Positions 42,181-51,043 of a DNA stretch of 64,000 nucleotides are shown here, piece after piece (position 1 is the first letter of the stretch; each line of letters starts with the position of its first letter). The notes beneath the pieces are model-generated. The model did not search any database, had not been told where the DNA came from, and was given only the letters and a program-made list of their open reading frames with translations. The stretch lies in assembly GCF_026626705.1 (NCBI RefSeq), contig NZ_JAPNKC010000001.1:6342001-6406000 (forward strand), given 5' to 3'. Both the position numbers and the translations under genes were made by a program. Source of the stretch: Pyxidicoccus sp. MSG2. GTDB taxonomy: Bacteria; Myxococcota; Myxococcia; Myxococcales; Myxococcaceae.

Positions 42181-45041
42181 GGCGCCATTCGGCCTGGGTG
42201 CTCGGCCTGGTCTGCGCGCTGCCGGTGACGGCGGTGGGCACGTCTTCCGGACGCCTGGAGCAGATGGACGGCTCCGGCATGGTCCTGGAGCGTCCGAGCC
42301 CGGTACCGCCGGAGCTGCCCGTCAATGCGGAGGAGAACCTCTCCACGCGGGTGCGCGCCCTGGAGCTCGCCGGCGTGGTGCTGCGAGGCGCGGCGGCGCG
42401 GGACGCGGCGCTGGTGGCCGAGGTGGAGGCGGGACTCCAGGCACTGCCGCCCGCGATGCGCCGGCTCCCCGGAGGCCCGTTGGAGTTGGTGCTGCACGAG
42501 CAGTCCGCACCGCTGGGGCTCGGTGACGGCACACCGGAGCGGCCCGACTGGACGGAGGGAAGGGCCCGCTTCCACCTCTACCGGTACGCACCGTCCAACG
42601 AGCACCGCGCCACGCTGCGACTGTCCCGGCTGACGGACGCGGAGTCGGAGCAACTGTGGCGCCGCCGCGCGGTGGTGCACGCGGTGGTGCAGCGCTGGGA
42701 CGACGAGCGCGGCTGGAGCGGCACGCCGCTGTGGCGCCGGCTGTCGGGCTGGCAGAAGCCCTTCGAGCGGCCGCTGGTGTGGAAGGAGGAGGCGCGCCTC
42801 ACCTACGCCGGAGCCTTCAGCCGCGCCCTGGGACAGCGGAGCGCCTCGCTGGACCTCGTCACCTTCGCGGAAGAGCTGCTCATCCCCGCCGAGTCGCTGC
42901 GCGCCGACGCGGTGCCGGTGGACGACCAGGTCCGCTGCCAGGAGTTCTCCAAGGCGCGCGCGCTGTCGGAGCTGGTGGAGTCCTCCGGCCTGGGCACGCT
43001 GACGCCGCGAGGAAGCTGCCCGGCCTTCGACGCCTGGGCGGAGCTGGAGTCCCTGTCCCACTTCGAGGTGCTGCTGGTGGCGTCCACCGGGCGCCAGCCG
43101 GAGTCCCTCTTCGGCCACATGTTGCTGCGCCCGGTGTGGCGCGAGGGCGCGGTACCGCGCGGCCCCAACTTCGAGCGCGTGGTGCAGTTGGTGGCGCTCA
43201 CCGGCATGGAGTCCAAGGGACTGGGCTACCTGGTGAAGGGGATGACGGGCGGCTACGACACCGTCTTCCTCACGGGGACGATGGGCGACCTGTCCCACGA
43301 GGCGCTGGAGTTGGAGCAGCGCTCCATCCGCCGCTTCCGCCTGCGCCTCACGCGCGGCGAGGAGGCGCGGATGTTGGAGCGCGTCTGGGAGCTCGAGCGC
43401 CGCGGCTACATGGGCTACTACTTCTTCACCGACAACTGTGCGAGCGCGCTCCTCTTCCTCCTCAACGGAGCGATGGAGGGCGGGCGGCAGGTGCGCGCGC
43501 CCGGCACGTTCTGGGTGCTGCCCACGGCCACGCTGGACGCCCTGGCCCGGGTCGAAGTGGTGGGCCAGGACGGACGCGCCGGGCCGCTGCTGGAGCACAT
43601 CCCGGACGCCTTCGAGTCCACGGGGGACCGTGCGGTACGCGCGCATGCGGCGCGCGAGGACGCCCTGTCCGCCCTGGCCGGGCACGTGGGCACCGCTGAG
43701 TACGCGAGGCTCCGGGAGCTTCACGCAAACCTCCAGTCGCCCGAGCCCGACGTGCGCCGCGCCGCGTACGACGCCCTGCCGGACGTGGTGCGCGCACTGC
43801 TCGCCTCGGCGCCGCCCCAGGAGCACGCGAAGGTGCGGGAGCAACTGCACGCCTACGTGGCCCACGCGGTGCGCGTGGAGCGCGCGGCCGTGGACCGCGC
43901 GGAGGGTGAGCGCCTGCGCATCGAGCGTGAGCAACTCCTCGCGGTGAGGGTGCCGGTGCCGGGCTCGGCGGCGGCGGGCGTGCGCGAGCGCCAGCGCATC
44001 TTCGAGAACGAGGACGCCCTGCAGCGCAAGCTGGCCGTGCTGGACCGCACCACGCTGTTGCAGGAGGCGCTCGCCACCGCGCCGCGCCGCCTGGCCACGC
44101 CGGAGGAGCTGCGCATCCTGGTCCGTGCCGAGCGCACCGAGGCCGCCTTCACCCGTGCCACGGAGGTGCAGGGCGCGCTCAACGACGGCGTGCTGGCGGA
44201 GGTGGACCCGGTGGCCTTCCTGGGCGAGGACCGCCGCCGCAAGGTGGAAGCGGAGACCGCCTGGGCGGACACTGCGCTGCGGGACTCGGGCGCGGGGCGC
44301 ACGGTGGTGAGCATGGGCGTGGACTTCCCGCGGGTCGGCGGCGCGAGGCCGGTGGTGAGCCTGCGCACCGCGGGCATGGCCGAGGCGCTCGGCGACGCGC
44401 GCCTCCACGGCTTCCAGCCGAGCAGCGAGCTGCGCGTACTGGACGGAGAGCTCTCACTGGAGCCGCGCTGGGGCGTGCCCCGGCTGGTGGCCTCGGAGCT
44501 GACGCTGGTGGGCTACCGCACGCTGCTGCGCGAGCTGCCGCAGTTCCGCGAGTCCGCGTGGGATTCGCTGGGCTGGGGCGCGGAGGCCCGCGTGACGTCG
44601 GACCCGGCGCGCTCGCTGCCGCACCGGGCCTCGGTGCAGGCGGAGGCGCTCATGGTGCTGGACGAGAGCGCGCGCTTCTCGAGCTTCACGGCGGTGGGCG
44701 TGGGGGGAATGGCCACGATGCACTGGAGCCAGGACGTGCTGACTCCGGCGGCGGGGCCGCGCCTCTCGGTGGCGCACCGCACGGGGCTGCCCGGCTCGGG
44801 GGCCAATGCGGTGCGGTTGGAGGCGGCGTATGCCCCCACCTGGCGCGTGGGCGACGCGCACGTCACGCACGAGGCGGGGGCGTCACTCCAGGTGGAGTGG
44901 TGGCTGGGGCGAGCGGGGCCCTTCGGTGTGCTGCTCACTCCTCGCGCACGGGTCCGGTGGGAGGGGACGTCACGGTCTCCGTCGACCTGGCTGGACGGCT
45001 TTTCGGAACGGCGCCTGGCACTGGGCCTGGAGATGCGCTGA
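42177..45041 (+). CDS. DUF4105-domain envelope protein
   Basis: The 954-residue precursor begins at TTG, overlapping the previous stop as TTGA, with an RR-containing signal peptide (about 1-21). The central part has the DUF4105 pattern: ESLFGHMLLR, MTGGYDTVF and FFTDNCASALLFLL, the last matching the conserved NC signature. The C-terminal 300 residues are strand-rich and may be barrel-like. DUF4105 proteins are predicted envelope hydrolases (papain-like fold). The two preceding genes share its transcript. The 3' end overlaps a convergent membrane protein gene by 107 bp. Confidence 0.82.
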   Translation: MRRHSAWVLGLVCALPVTAVGTSSGRLEQMDGSGMVLERPSPVPPELPVNAEENLSTRVRALELAGVVLRGAAARDAALVAEVEAGLQALPPAMRRLPGGPLELVLHEQSAPLGLGDGTPERPDWTEGRARFHLYRYAPSNEHRATLRLSRLTDAESEQLWRRRAVVHAVVQRWDDERGWSGTPLWRRLSGWQKPFERPLVWKEEARLTYAGAFSRALGQRSASLDLVTFAEELLIPAESLRADAVPVDDQVRCQEFSKARALSELVESSGLGTLTPRGSCPAFDAWAELESLSHFEVLLVASTGRQPESLFGHMLLRPVWREGAVPRGPNFERVVQLVALTGMESKGLGYLVKGMTGGYDTVFLTGTMGDLSHEALELEQRSIRRFRLRLTRGEEARMLERVWELERRGYMGYYFFTDNCASALLFLLNGAMEGGRQVRAPGTFWVLPTATLDALARVEVVGQDGRAGPLLEHIPDAFESTGDRAVRAHAAREDALSALAGHVGTAEYARLRELHANLQSPEPDVRRAAYDALPDVVRALLASAPPQEHAKVREQLHAYVAHAVRVERAAVDRAEGERLRIEREQLLAVRVPVPGSAAAGVRERQRIFENEDALQRKLAVLDRTTLLQEALATAPRRLATPEELRILVRAERTEAAFTRATEVQGALNDGVLAEVDPVAFLGEDRRRKVEAETAWADTALRDSGAGRTVVSMGVDFPRVGGARPVVSLRTAGMAEALGDARLHGFQPSSELRVLDGELSLEPRWGVPRLVASELTLVGYRTLLRELPQFRESAWDSLGWGAEARVTSDPARSLPHRASVQAEALMVLDESARFSSFTAVGVGGMATMHWSQDVLTPAAGPRLSVAHRTGLPGSGANAVRLEAAYAPTWRVGDAHVTHEAGASLQVEWWLGRAGPFGVLLTPRARVRWEGTSRSPSTWLDGFSERRLALGLEMR

Positions 45042-45501
45042 CGGCGAGGGGCTCGTTCCGCTGGAGCATGTCCCCGGTCGCCAGCGGGCGGCTGGCCGCG
45101 CCCGCCACCGCGCCGATGAAGGTGCCGATGACGTGGAGCAACACGAAGCCATGGAAGCCCAGCCCGTAGAAGAAGCGCGAGGAGTCCTGCTGGCTGAAGA
45201 AGTAGAGGAATCCGAGGACGCCCGGCACCGCGACGGAGTTGACCGCGGCCGCCGCGAGCGCGCGTTTCATGCGGCCCGCGTGGAAGCCACCGAAGGCACC
45301 TCCGAGGAGCCCGTTGAAGAGGGGAATCCAGAAGGTGACGAAGCTGGCGATGAACATCGTCAGGACGCTGCCGACGAAGATGCGCCGCTTGAGGACGACC
45401 TGCTCGGGTTTCATGGTGACGCCCGGAGGCAGCTCGGCGCGGATGAACTCGTATTGGGGGGGTGGCGCCGCGCTCGCGTCGGGCTTGATGAATTCAGGCA
45501 T
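44935..45501 (-). CDS. unrecognised small membrane protein
   Basis: The 188-residue protein has a Pro-rich start and three hydrophobic segments (about 43-63, 88-102 and 116-138), the first and last rich in Gly/Ala. No family is recognised. The end after residue 145 is hydrophilic and Pro/Ser-rich; its coding sequence overlaps the tail of the convergent DUF4105 gene by 107 bp. That tail may have grown by loss of an earlier stop. ATG 45501 is the most natural start. Confidence 0.72.
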   Translation of the reverse strand: MPEFIKPDASAAPPPQYEFIRAELPPGVTMKPEQVVLKRRIFVGSVLTMFIASFVTFWIPLFNGLLGGAFGGFHAGRMKRALAAAAVNSVAVPGVLGFLYFFSQQDSSRFFYGLGFHGFVLLHVIGTFIGAVAGAASRPLATGDMLQRNEPLAVSASPGPVPGAVPKSRPARSTETVTSPPTGPVREE

Positions 45502-45769
45502 GTGCGTCGAAGCTCCCAAGGGACAGGGTGAGGACAACGCTCGATGCCCTTGAGGTTGGGACGGTGGCGGGAACAAGGAAGGGCTGCCCGGCGCACTGCT
45601 GGGCGGGCCTCCCTGCGAGCCCTGGCGCACTCCCACCGGAATACGGGTGCGCTGCATGCCTCCCGACAGTGCAACGGGAAGATGGGCACGGACCTGGCGA
45701 TGCGGTGTGTTGCGGCTATGCTGCCGCGCCCGGCCGCACCCCCCTCTCCCATCCCGCACGGAAATTCCC

Positions 45770-46300
45770 ATGAGCCTTCGCCGCACGCTGCTGACCGCCG
45801 TCCTGGCCTCGACCGCCCTCCTGTCCGCCTGCACCCTGCGTCCCCGCTACAAGGACGTGGTGGCGCCGGGCCCCACCGCCAGCGTGGCCGGGCAGACGGT
45901 GGCGCTGCGCGTGGTGAACACGGAGACGAACCAGCCCGTGCCGGGCGCCCGGGTGCTGGCCGGCGACAGCCGCTCGCGCCTGTCGGCCGTCACCGACGCG
46001 GAAGGCCTGGTGACGCTCCAGGTGTCGCCGGAGCTGCTGAAGGAGAACCCGCTGTTCGAGGTGGTGCTGCCCGCGGGCGTGAAGAGCTACCGCCTCCAGG
46101 TCATGCCCTCGGGACAGTCGCCCGCGCCGGAGAGCATGCCCGCCACGCCGGAGACTCCCGCCGCGCCGGAGACTCCCGCCGCGCCTGTCTCGCCGGAGAC
46201 GCCCGCCACGCCTGAGTCGCCTGCCTCGCCCGCCACGCCTGAGTCGCCTGCCTCGCCCGCGACGCCCGCCACCCCGACCGGGCCCAGCGCCGGCATCTGA
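45770..46300 (+). CDS. lipoprotein with Pro-rich repeat tail
   Basis: The 176-residue precursor has lipobox LSAC at 18-21. One strand-rich domain follows (about 35-105, VALRVVNTETNQPVPGARVLAG) that looks like a carboxypeptidase-regulatory Ig-like fold. The last 55 residues are repeats of TPETPAAP and SPATPESPA. The tail is probably an extended spacer. The gene is monocistronic, divergent from the small membrane protein, and convergent with the dienelactone hydrolase gene. Confidence 0.82.
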   Translation: MSLRRTLLTAVLASTALLSACTLRPRYKDVVAPGPTASVAGQTVALRVVNTETNQPVPGARVLAGDSRSRLSAVTDAEGLVTLQVSPELLKENPLFEVVLPAGVKSYRLQVMPSGQSPAPESMPATPETPAAPETPAAPVSPETPATPESPASPATPESPASPATPATPTGPSAGI

Positions 46301-46329
46301 GCCGGCGCCGTCCTCCTCCACGCGTGCGC

Positions 46330-47004
46330 TCAGCCGAGCTTCGCGTGGAGGAAGTCCACGGTGCGCTTCCACGCCGTCTCGGCGTTGGCTCGTGAGTAGA
46401 CCTCCGGGCGCGTGTCGTTGAAGAAGGCGTGGTCGGCGTCATAGCGGTGGATTTCCACCGGGACGTTGGCGCCCTTCAGCTTCTTCTCCAGTGAATCCAC
46501 ACGCTCCGGCGTGCACCAGTCGTCATGCTGCGCGAAGTGGCCGAGCACGGACGCGCGGATGCGGGACACGTCCGCGCCCTGCTCGGGCGGAATGCCGTAG
46601 AAGGGCACGGCCGCGTCGAGCCCCGGGTCATTCGCGGCGGCAAGCAACGTCAGCGCGCCGCCCATGCAGAAGCCCATGATGGCCACCTTCGTGCCCGGAG
46701 CGCGCTGGCGCAGCGCCTCGGTGGCCGCGCGGAGCTCGGCGGTGGCCCTGCCCCAGTCCAGCGCGTTCATCAACTGCTCGGCCTCCGTCGCGTCCTTCGC
46801 CACGCGGCCGCCATAGAGGTCCGCGGCGAAGACGGTGAAGCCCTCGCTCGCCAGCCGGTCCGCGATACCGCGGATGTGCGCGTTGAGGCCCCACCACTCG
46901 TGGATGAGCACCACCGCGCCGCGCGACCTGCCACCGGGGGCCTCGCTGAGCTGGCCCGCCAACTCCTGGCCCTGCGTGCCGGTCAGCTTCGCCTGTCCTG
47001 CCAT
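46330..47004 (-). CDS. dienelactone hydrolase family protein
   Basis: The 224-residue cytoplasmic alpha/beta hydrolase has the DLH features: VVLIHEWWGLN in the oxyanion region, the Cys nucleophile in GFCMGG, the aspartate in HDDWCTP, and the histidine in DADHAFFND. Members open lactones or hydrolyse small esters. There is no catechol-pathway gene in the neighbourhood, so the substrate is likely another lactone. The catalytic Cys-Asp-His set is intact and length is normal. Confidence 0.93.
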   Translation of the reverse strand: MAGQAKLTGTQGQELAGQLSEAPGGRSRGAVVLIHEWWGLNAHIRGIADRLASEGFTVFAADLYGGRVAKDATEAEQLMNALDWGRATAELRAATEALRQRAPGTKVAIMGFCMGGALTLLAAANDPGLDAAVPFYGIPPEQGADVSRIRASVLGHFAQHDDWCTPERVDSLEKKLKGANVPVEIHRYDADHAFFNDTRPEVYSRANAETAWKRTVDFLHAKLG

Positions 47005-47081
47005 CGCGCACCTCTATGAAGAAGAAGAGAGGGCGCAGCGTAACCATGGGCTCCGGCGCGGAGCATGGGAGAAACGGCGGC

Positions 47082-47417
47082 TCAGGTGAACCAGCGCACG
47101 AGCCGCTTGCCCTGCATCTTCCGGTACTCCTGCAGGCGGCGGCGGAACTCCTCGGTGACGTGCGTGAAGCGCACGCCGTAGCGCCCCCGCACGCGCTCTC
47201 CCGCCGCGCGCCGCGTCCACACCACTTCACCCTGGAAGGGCAGCTCCGACTCGCCCACGGCGATGGAGCCTTCGATGGGCGTGCCCGGCTTCAGCGGCTG
47301 GAGCATGTCCGCGCAGAAGCCGCCCTCGGACACGTCATGCGTGTAGACAGGCAACATCCCGCGCAGCCGGACGGTGAGCCGGTGCGCGAATCGGGGGAGA
47401 TTGCGTGGCAGGGGCAT
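47082..47417 (-). CDS. single-domain PilZ protein
   Basis: The 111-residue protein fits a PilZ domain, with NLPRFAHRLTVRL where the RxxxR c-di-GMP loop would be (only loosely kept), DVSEGGFC for the D-SxxG motif, and WTRRAAGERVRGRYGVRF as the later strands. Proteins of this size bind cyclic-di-GMP and switch partners. The altered arginine loop makes binding less certain. ATG 47417 is preferred over a longer reading with a non-homologous start. It lies between the dienelactone hydrolase and the divergent GreB-like gene. Confidence 0.82.
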   Translation of the reverse strand: MPLPRNLPRFAHRLTVRLRGMLPVYTHDVSEGGFCADMLQPLKPGTPIEGSIAVGESELPFQGEVVWTRRAAGERVRGRYGVRFTHVTEEFRRRLQEYRKMQGKRLVRWFT

Positions 47418-47543
47418 GTCCGTGATTCTGCCATTTTTCACATTAGACAGAAAAGAGGGCCGCCCACTGGACGGGCAGGCGTCCACGGCGGGGGCTACAA
47501 ATCCCTGGAAGGACTGAAGAATCTCTCCAGGGCGGAGGCAGGC

Positions 47544-48047
47544 ATGTCGAAGGCATTCACCAAGGAGGACGCGGGCGGGGACGAGGGGCTCCTGCCCGCG
47601 CGGCCGCGCCCGGCGTCGGGGGAGAAGCGCTACATCACTCCGGAGGGCTACCGGGCCCTACAGGAGGAGTTGCTCGCCGTGCAGGGGCCGGACACCGGGG
47701 CGGCGGGGCTGACGCCGCTGGAACTGGGCACGCGGCGCAAGGAGCGCGAGCGGCGCGCGCGGGAGCTGGCGGCGGTGCTGGAGGAGGTGCGCGTCGTGGC
47801 GCCGGACGGGGCGCAGGAGGGCCGCGTCTTCTTCGGCGCGTGGGTGGAATTGGAGGACGAGGACGGAAGCCGCGTGCGCTACCGCGTCGTCGGGCCGGAC
47901 GAGGCGGACGTGAAGGCGGGGCGGCTGAGCGTGGAGTCGCCGCTGACGCGCGCGCTCCTGGGCAAGGAGGTGGGCGAGTCCGTGGTCGTGGAGCGGCCGC
48001 GCGGCGCGGTGGAGTACACGGTGACGCGGGTGGACTACGTGACGTGA
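47544..48047 (+). CDS. GreB-like transcription factor lacking the acidic tip
   Basis: The 167-residue protein has a good GreA/GreB C-terminal domain: GRVFFGAWVELEDEDG, RYRVVGPDEAD and ESPLTRALLGKEVG. The N-terminal coiled-coil arm (YITPEGYRALQEEL to ELAAVLEEVR) is about 15 residues shorter than usual, and the GDRSENADY tip that carries the catalytic acidic residues is replaced by LTPLELGTRR. It should bind RNA polymerase through the C-terminal domain but is unlikely to stimulate transcript cleavage; it may compete with real Gre factors. It stands alone, with GGAGG before the ATG. Confidence 0.85.
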   Translation: MSKAFTKEDAGGDEGLLPARPRPASGEKRYITPEGYRALQEELLAVQGPDTGAAGLTPLELGTRRKERERRARELAAVLEEVRVVAPDGAQEGRVFFGAWVELEDEDGSRVRYRVVGPDEADVKAGRLSVESPLTRALLGKEVGESVVVERPRGAVEYTVTRVDYVT

Positions 48048-48131
48048 GCGTGGCGTGCACAAAAGCAGGTGGGGCGACGTGCCTCCGGTTATGTTGCGCG
48101 ACCGTAAATTCCTGCTTCGTGGAGCCTATAA

Positions 48132-49040
48132 ATGAGAAGTCTCCTGGCCGTCCTGGTGGCGATTCCCTCGGTAGCGCTGGCGCAGCTCCCGGACCCGGCG
48201 AAGGGGAACGTGACGAGCGAGCCTGTCGCCGGCAACGTGCACATGCTGACGGGCGTGGGCGGCAACATCGGCGTGTCGGTGGGCCCGGACGGCCTGCTCA
48301 TCGTCGACGACCAGTTCGAGGTGCTGGCCCCGAAAATCAACAAGGCCATCGACAAGCTGAGCAAGGCGAAGATTTCGTACGTGCTGAACACGCACTACCA
48401 CTTCGACCACACGGGCGGTAACGGCGTGTTCGGTCGCGAGGGCCGCATCGTCGCGCAGCGCGAGGTGCGCACGCGCCTGGTGGCCGGCGTCGACATGGGC
48501 CCCATGGGCAAGATTCCTCCCGCGAAGAAGGAGGCCCTGCCGGTCATCACCTACGACACGGGCATGTCCCTCTACTTCAACGGCGAGGAGATTCGCCTGA
48601 CGCACCTGCCCGCGGGCCACACGGACGGCGACTCGATGGTGTACTTCGTGGGCTCCAACGTGCTGCACATGGGCGACCACTTCTTCGTGGGCGCGTTCCC
48701 GTTCATCGACCTGAATGGCGGCGGCTCGGTGGAGGGCTACCTGGCCAACGTCGAGAAGGTGCTGGCCACGCTGCCGCAGGGCGTGAAGATCATCCCCGGC
48801 CACGGTCCGCTGGCGGGCCGCGCGGAGCTGGAGAGCTTCGTGGCCGCCATCCGCGAGTCGGTGTCGCTGGTGCGCGCCCGGCGCGACGCGGGCAAGACGC
48901 TGGCGCAGGTGAAGGCCGAGGGCCTGCCGGAGAAGTTCAAGCCGTGGGGCGCCGGCTTCATCAACCAGGACACGTGGCTGGAGACGGTGTTCACCAGCCT
49001 GGAGAAGGGCGCGAAGAAGGTGAGCGCGCCCACGCCGTAG
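48132..49040 (+). CDS. secreted metallo-beta-lactamase-fold hydrolase
   Basis: The 302-residue precursor has a signal peptide (about 1-18) and an intact fold: HYHFDH for the two-zinc site, HTDGDSMVYF, the bridging aspartate in MGDHFF and the last histidine in PGHGP. It is expected to be an active periplasmic or secreted zinc hydrolase. Beta-lactam, lactone and other esters are possible; the sequence does not decide. Some relatives act on homoserine lactones. It is a single-gene unit. Confidence 0.87.
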   Translation: MRSLLAVLVAIPSVALAQLPDPAKGNVTSEPVAGNVHMLTGVGGNIGVSVGPDGLLIVDDQFEVLAPKINKAIDKLSKAKISYVLNTHYHFDHTGGNGVFGREGRIVAQREVRTRLVAGVDMGPMGKIPPAKKEALPVITYDTGMSLYFNGEEIRLTHLPAGHTDGDSMVYFVGSNVLHMGDHFFVGAFPFIDLNGGGSVEGYLANVEKVLATLPQGVKIIPGHGPLAGRAELESFVAAIRESVSLVRARRDAGKTLAQVKAEGLPEKFKPWGAGFINQDTWLETVFTSLEKGAKKVSAPTP

Positions 49041-49094
49041 TCGTCAGTCGAGCCACGGTGCCCGGGGCCCGGCCGCGATGCGGCGGGCCCCGTT

Positions 49095-49811
49095 TCATTT
49101 CCGCGTGGCGATGACGGTGCTGAGTGGCGTGAAGGGCTCGGGGAGGATGCCGTCGCGCACCTCGACGGTGAAGCCCTCCGCCTCCAGCAGGGCGCGGGCT
49201 CGCGGCACCAGGAACGTCAGGTAGTACATGACGAACGGCGGCCGCCAGAGTGCGTTGCGCACGCGCATGGCCGCGTTGAAGCTCTTGGCCACCCAGAAGC
49301 CCGGGTGGAGCTTCGAGGGCGGATGTGACGTGACGAAGACGAAGCGGCCGCCGGGACGCAGCGCCCGGGCGATGCCGCGCACCAGCCGGGGCTCGTCCTC
49401 CTCGAGGATGTGGCCGAAGGCGCCGAAGCTGGTGACGACGTCGAACTCGCCGTGGAACGGGAGCTCCAGTGCGTCGCCGCGAAGGAATTCGAAGCGTGCG
49501 TCGCCGGGAGCGCCGGAGAGGCGGCGGCTGGCCTCCTCGAGCATGCCCTGGCTGAGGTCGAAGCCGACGACGCGCTCGCGGGCGAGGGGCCGGAGGAAGC
49601 GCATCGCGGCGCCGGTGCCGCAGCACACGTCGAGCGCGCTGCCGACGGTACCGGGCGGCCCGAGCTGCTCAATCGCGACCTTGAGGACGGGGTCCGGGGT
49701 GCGGAAGGGCGTGTAGTCGAACTTGGGGGCGAGCAAATCGTACCCGCGCTCGACGGAGGAGAGCGCCTGTTCGGCCAGCTCCCGGAAGGTGGGCCCTTGG
49801 CGGTGGAACAT
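49095..49811 (-). CDS. class I SAM-dependent methyltransferase
   Basis: The 238-residue protein has motif I ALDVCCGTGAAM, an acidic residue after strand 2 in VVGFDLSQGM, GDALELPF, and a post-motif FDVVTSFGAFGHI. It follows the type-11 pattern used on small molecules or lipids. ATG 49811 starts MFHRQGP; a longer form adds a low-complexity leader. It faces the start of the five-lipoprotein operon across 122 bp. The substrate is unknown. Confidence 0.88.
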   Translation of the reverse strand: MFHRQGPTFRELAEQALSSVERGYDLLAPKFDYTPFRTPDPVLKVAIEQLGPPGTVGSALDVCCGTGAAMRFLRPLARERVVGFDLSQGMLEEASRRLSGAPGDARFEFLRGDALELPFHGEFDVVTSFGAFGHILEEDEPRLVRGIARALRPGGRFVFVTSHPPSKLHPGFWVAKSFNAAMRVRNALWRPPFVMYYLTFLVPRARALLEAEGFTVEVRDGILPEPFTPLSTVIATRK

Positions 49812-49933
49812 GGTGCCCTTGCATGTAGCGCATCTTCGGCCGGTGCAGGGGGCTCGGCGGTGGAAGTGGAAGGTGGACGACGCGAGCCCGGGCGGGGCGC
49901 GAGACGGGGAGGATGGGCTAGGCTGCACGCCCC

Positions 49934-51043
49934 ATGCGCCGTGCCGCCGCGGTCGCCTTCCTGGCGCTCCTCTCCGTGTCCTGCCGTGACGAGCGGCTCG
50001 TGCCTTCGCTGCCGCCGGGCTACCACGTGGACACGTACGCGCAGCGCTCCGCCTCGGCGGTGGACGTGCTGTGGGTGGTGGATGATTCGGGCTCCATGGC
50101 GCCGAGGCAGGAGGCGCTGGCGCGCAACTTCCAGGCGTTCATCGCGCTGTTCCGCGAGGGGCGCATCGACTTCCGGATGGGCGTGGCGACGACGGACATC
50201 TTCACGCGTCCGGGAGAGCTGGTGGGCGAGCCGCGCGTACTGGCCCCGGACACGCCGGAGCTGGAGCGGGCCTTCGGGGACAGCGTGAGGGTGGGCACGC
50301 AGGGCAGCGCGTACGAGGCGGGCCTGGAGGCGGCGAGCCGCGTGCTGGAGCGCCAGGCGCGGGAGAACGCGCCGGTGCTGGAGGCGCGCGCCGCATGTGA
50401 GTCGGGCTGTGCGTCGGAAGCCTGCCGCGAGGCATGCGCGACGGCTCACCCGGTAGCCTTCTTGCGCCCCGGGGCGTGGCTGTACCTGGCCTTCGTGACG
50501 GACGAGGACGACCGCTCGCCGCACGACGTGCGCACGTACTGGCGGATGTTCGAGCAGGCGAAGGGGATTGGGAATGATGGGACGGTGGTGGCGTCGGCCA
50601 TCATCGGAGACGTGCCGGCGAACGGGTGCGGCGCGGAGCCGGGGACGCGCTACGCGGAGTTGGTGACGCTCACCGGGGGAGAGGTGGGGAGCATCTGCGA
50701 CGCGGACTTCGCGGACACGCTGCGCACGCTGGCGACGAGCGCGGTGGGCCTGCGGCGCACGTTCGCGCTGGAGCAGGTACCGAAGGTGGACACGCTCCGG
50801 GTGCGCGTGCGCCATCCGTGTGGCACGTCACAGGAGTCACTCCAGGGTTGCGAGTCCGTGGACCGCGCGGCCTGCGAGGCGCAATCGGCGGAGGCGCTGG
50901 AGGCGGTGTGTACGCCGGTGCAGGGCGGGCCGGACGGCTGGACGTACGAGCCGGCGAGGCGGGTGGTGTTCTTCGCGGGTGGGTCCGTTCCGGGGCTCGG
51001 CACGCGGGTGGAGTTGGAGTACGTGGAGGAGGACGCGTCGTGA
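49934..51043 (+). CDS. von Willebrand A domain lipoprotein, operon gene 1 of 5
   Basis: The 369-residue precursor has lipobox SVSC at 14-17. The vWA domain (about 44-240) has a MIDAS site, DDSGS at 50-54, with the later threonine in GVATTDIFT. A Cys-rich insert (ESGCASEACREAC) lies in the middle. Such domains bind protein ligands through a metal ion. Its stop overlaps the next GTG start (GTGA). It is the first of five lipoprotein genes joined in this way, and may be the ligand-binding or adhesive part of a surface complex. Confidence 0.88.
   Translation: MRRAAAVAFLALLSVSCRDERLVPSLPPGYHVDTYAQRSASAVDVLWVVDDSGSMAPRQEALARNFQAFIALFREGRIDFRMGVATTDIFTRPGELVGEPRVLAPDTPELERAFGDSVRVGTQGSAYEAGLEAASRVLERQARENAPVLEARAACESGCASEACREACATAHPVAFLRPGAWLYLAFVTDEDDRSPHDVRTYWRMFEQAKGIGNDGTVVASAIIGDVPANGCGAEPGTRYAELVTLTGGEVGSICDADFADTLRTLATSAVGLRRTFALEQVPKVDTLRVRVRHPCGTSQESLQGCESVDRAACEAQSAEALEAVCTPVQGGPDGWTYEPARRVVFFAGGSVPGLGTRVELEYVEEDAS

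Noticed and set aside
41607-44408. 933-codon minus-strand frame opposite the DUF4105 gene
   Set aside because: Composition is His/Arg/Leu-rich as expected of a shadow frame; the plus frame has signal peptide and conserved motifs.
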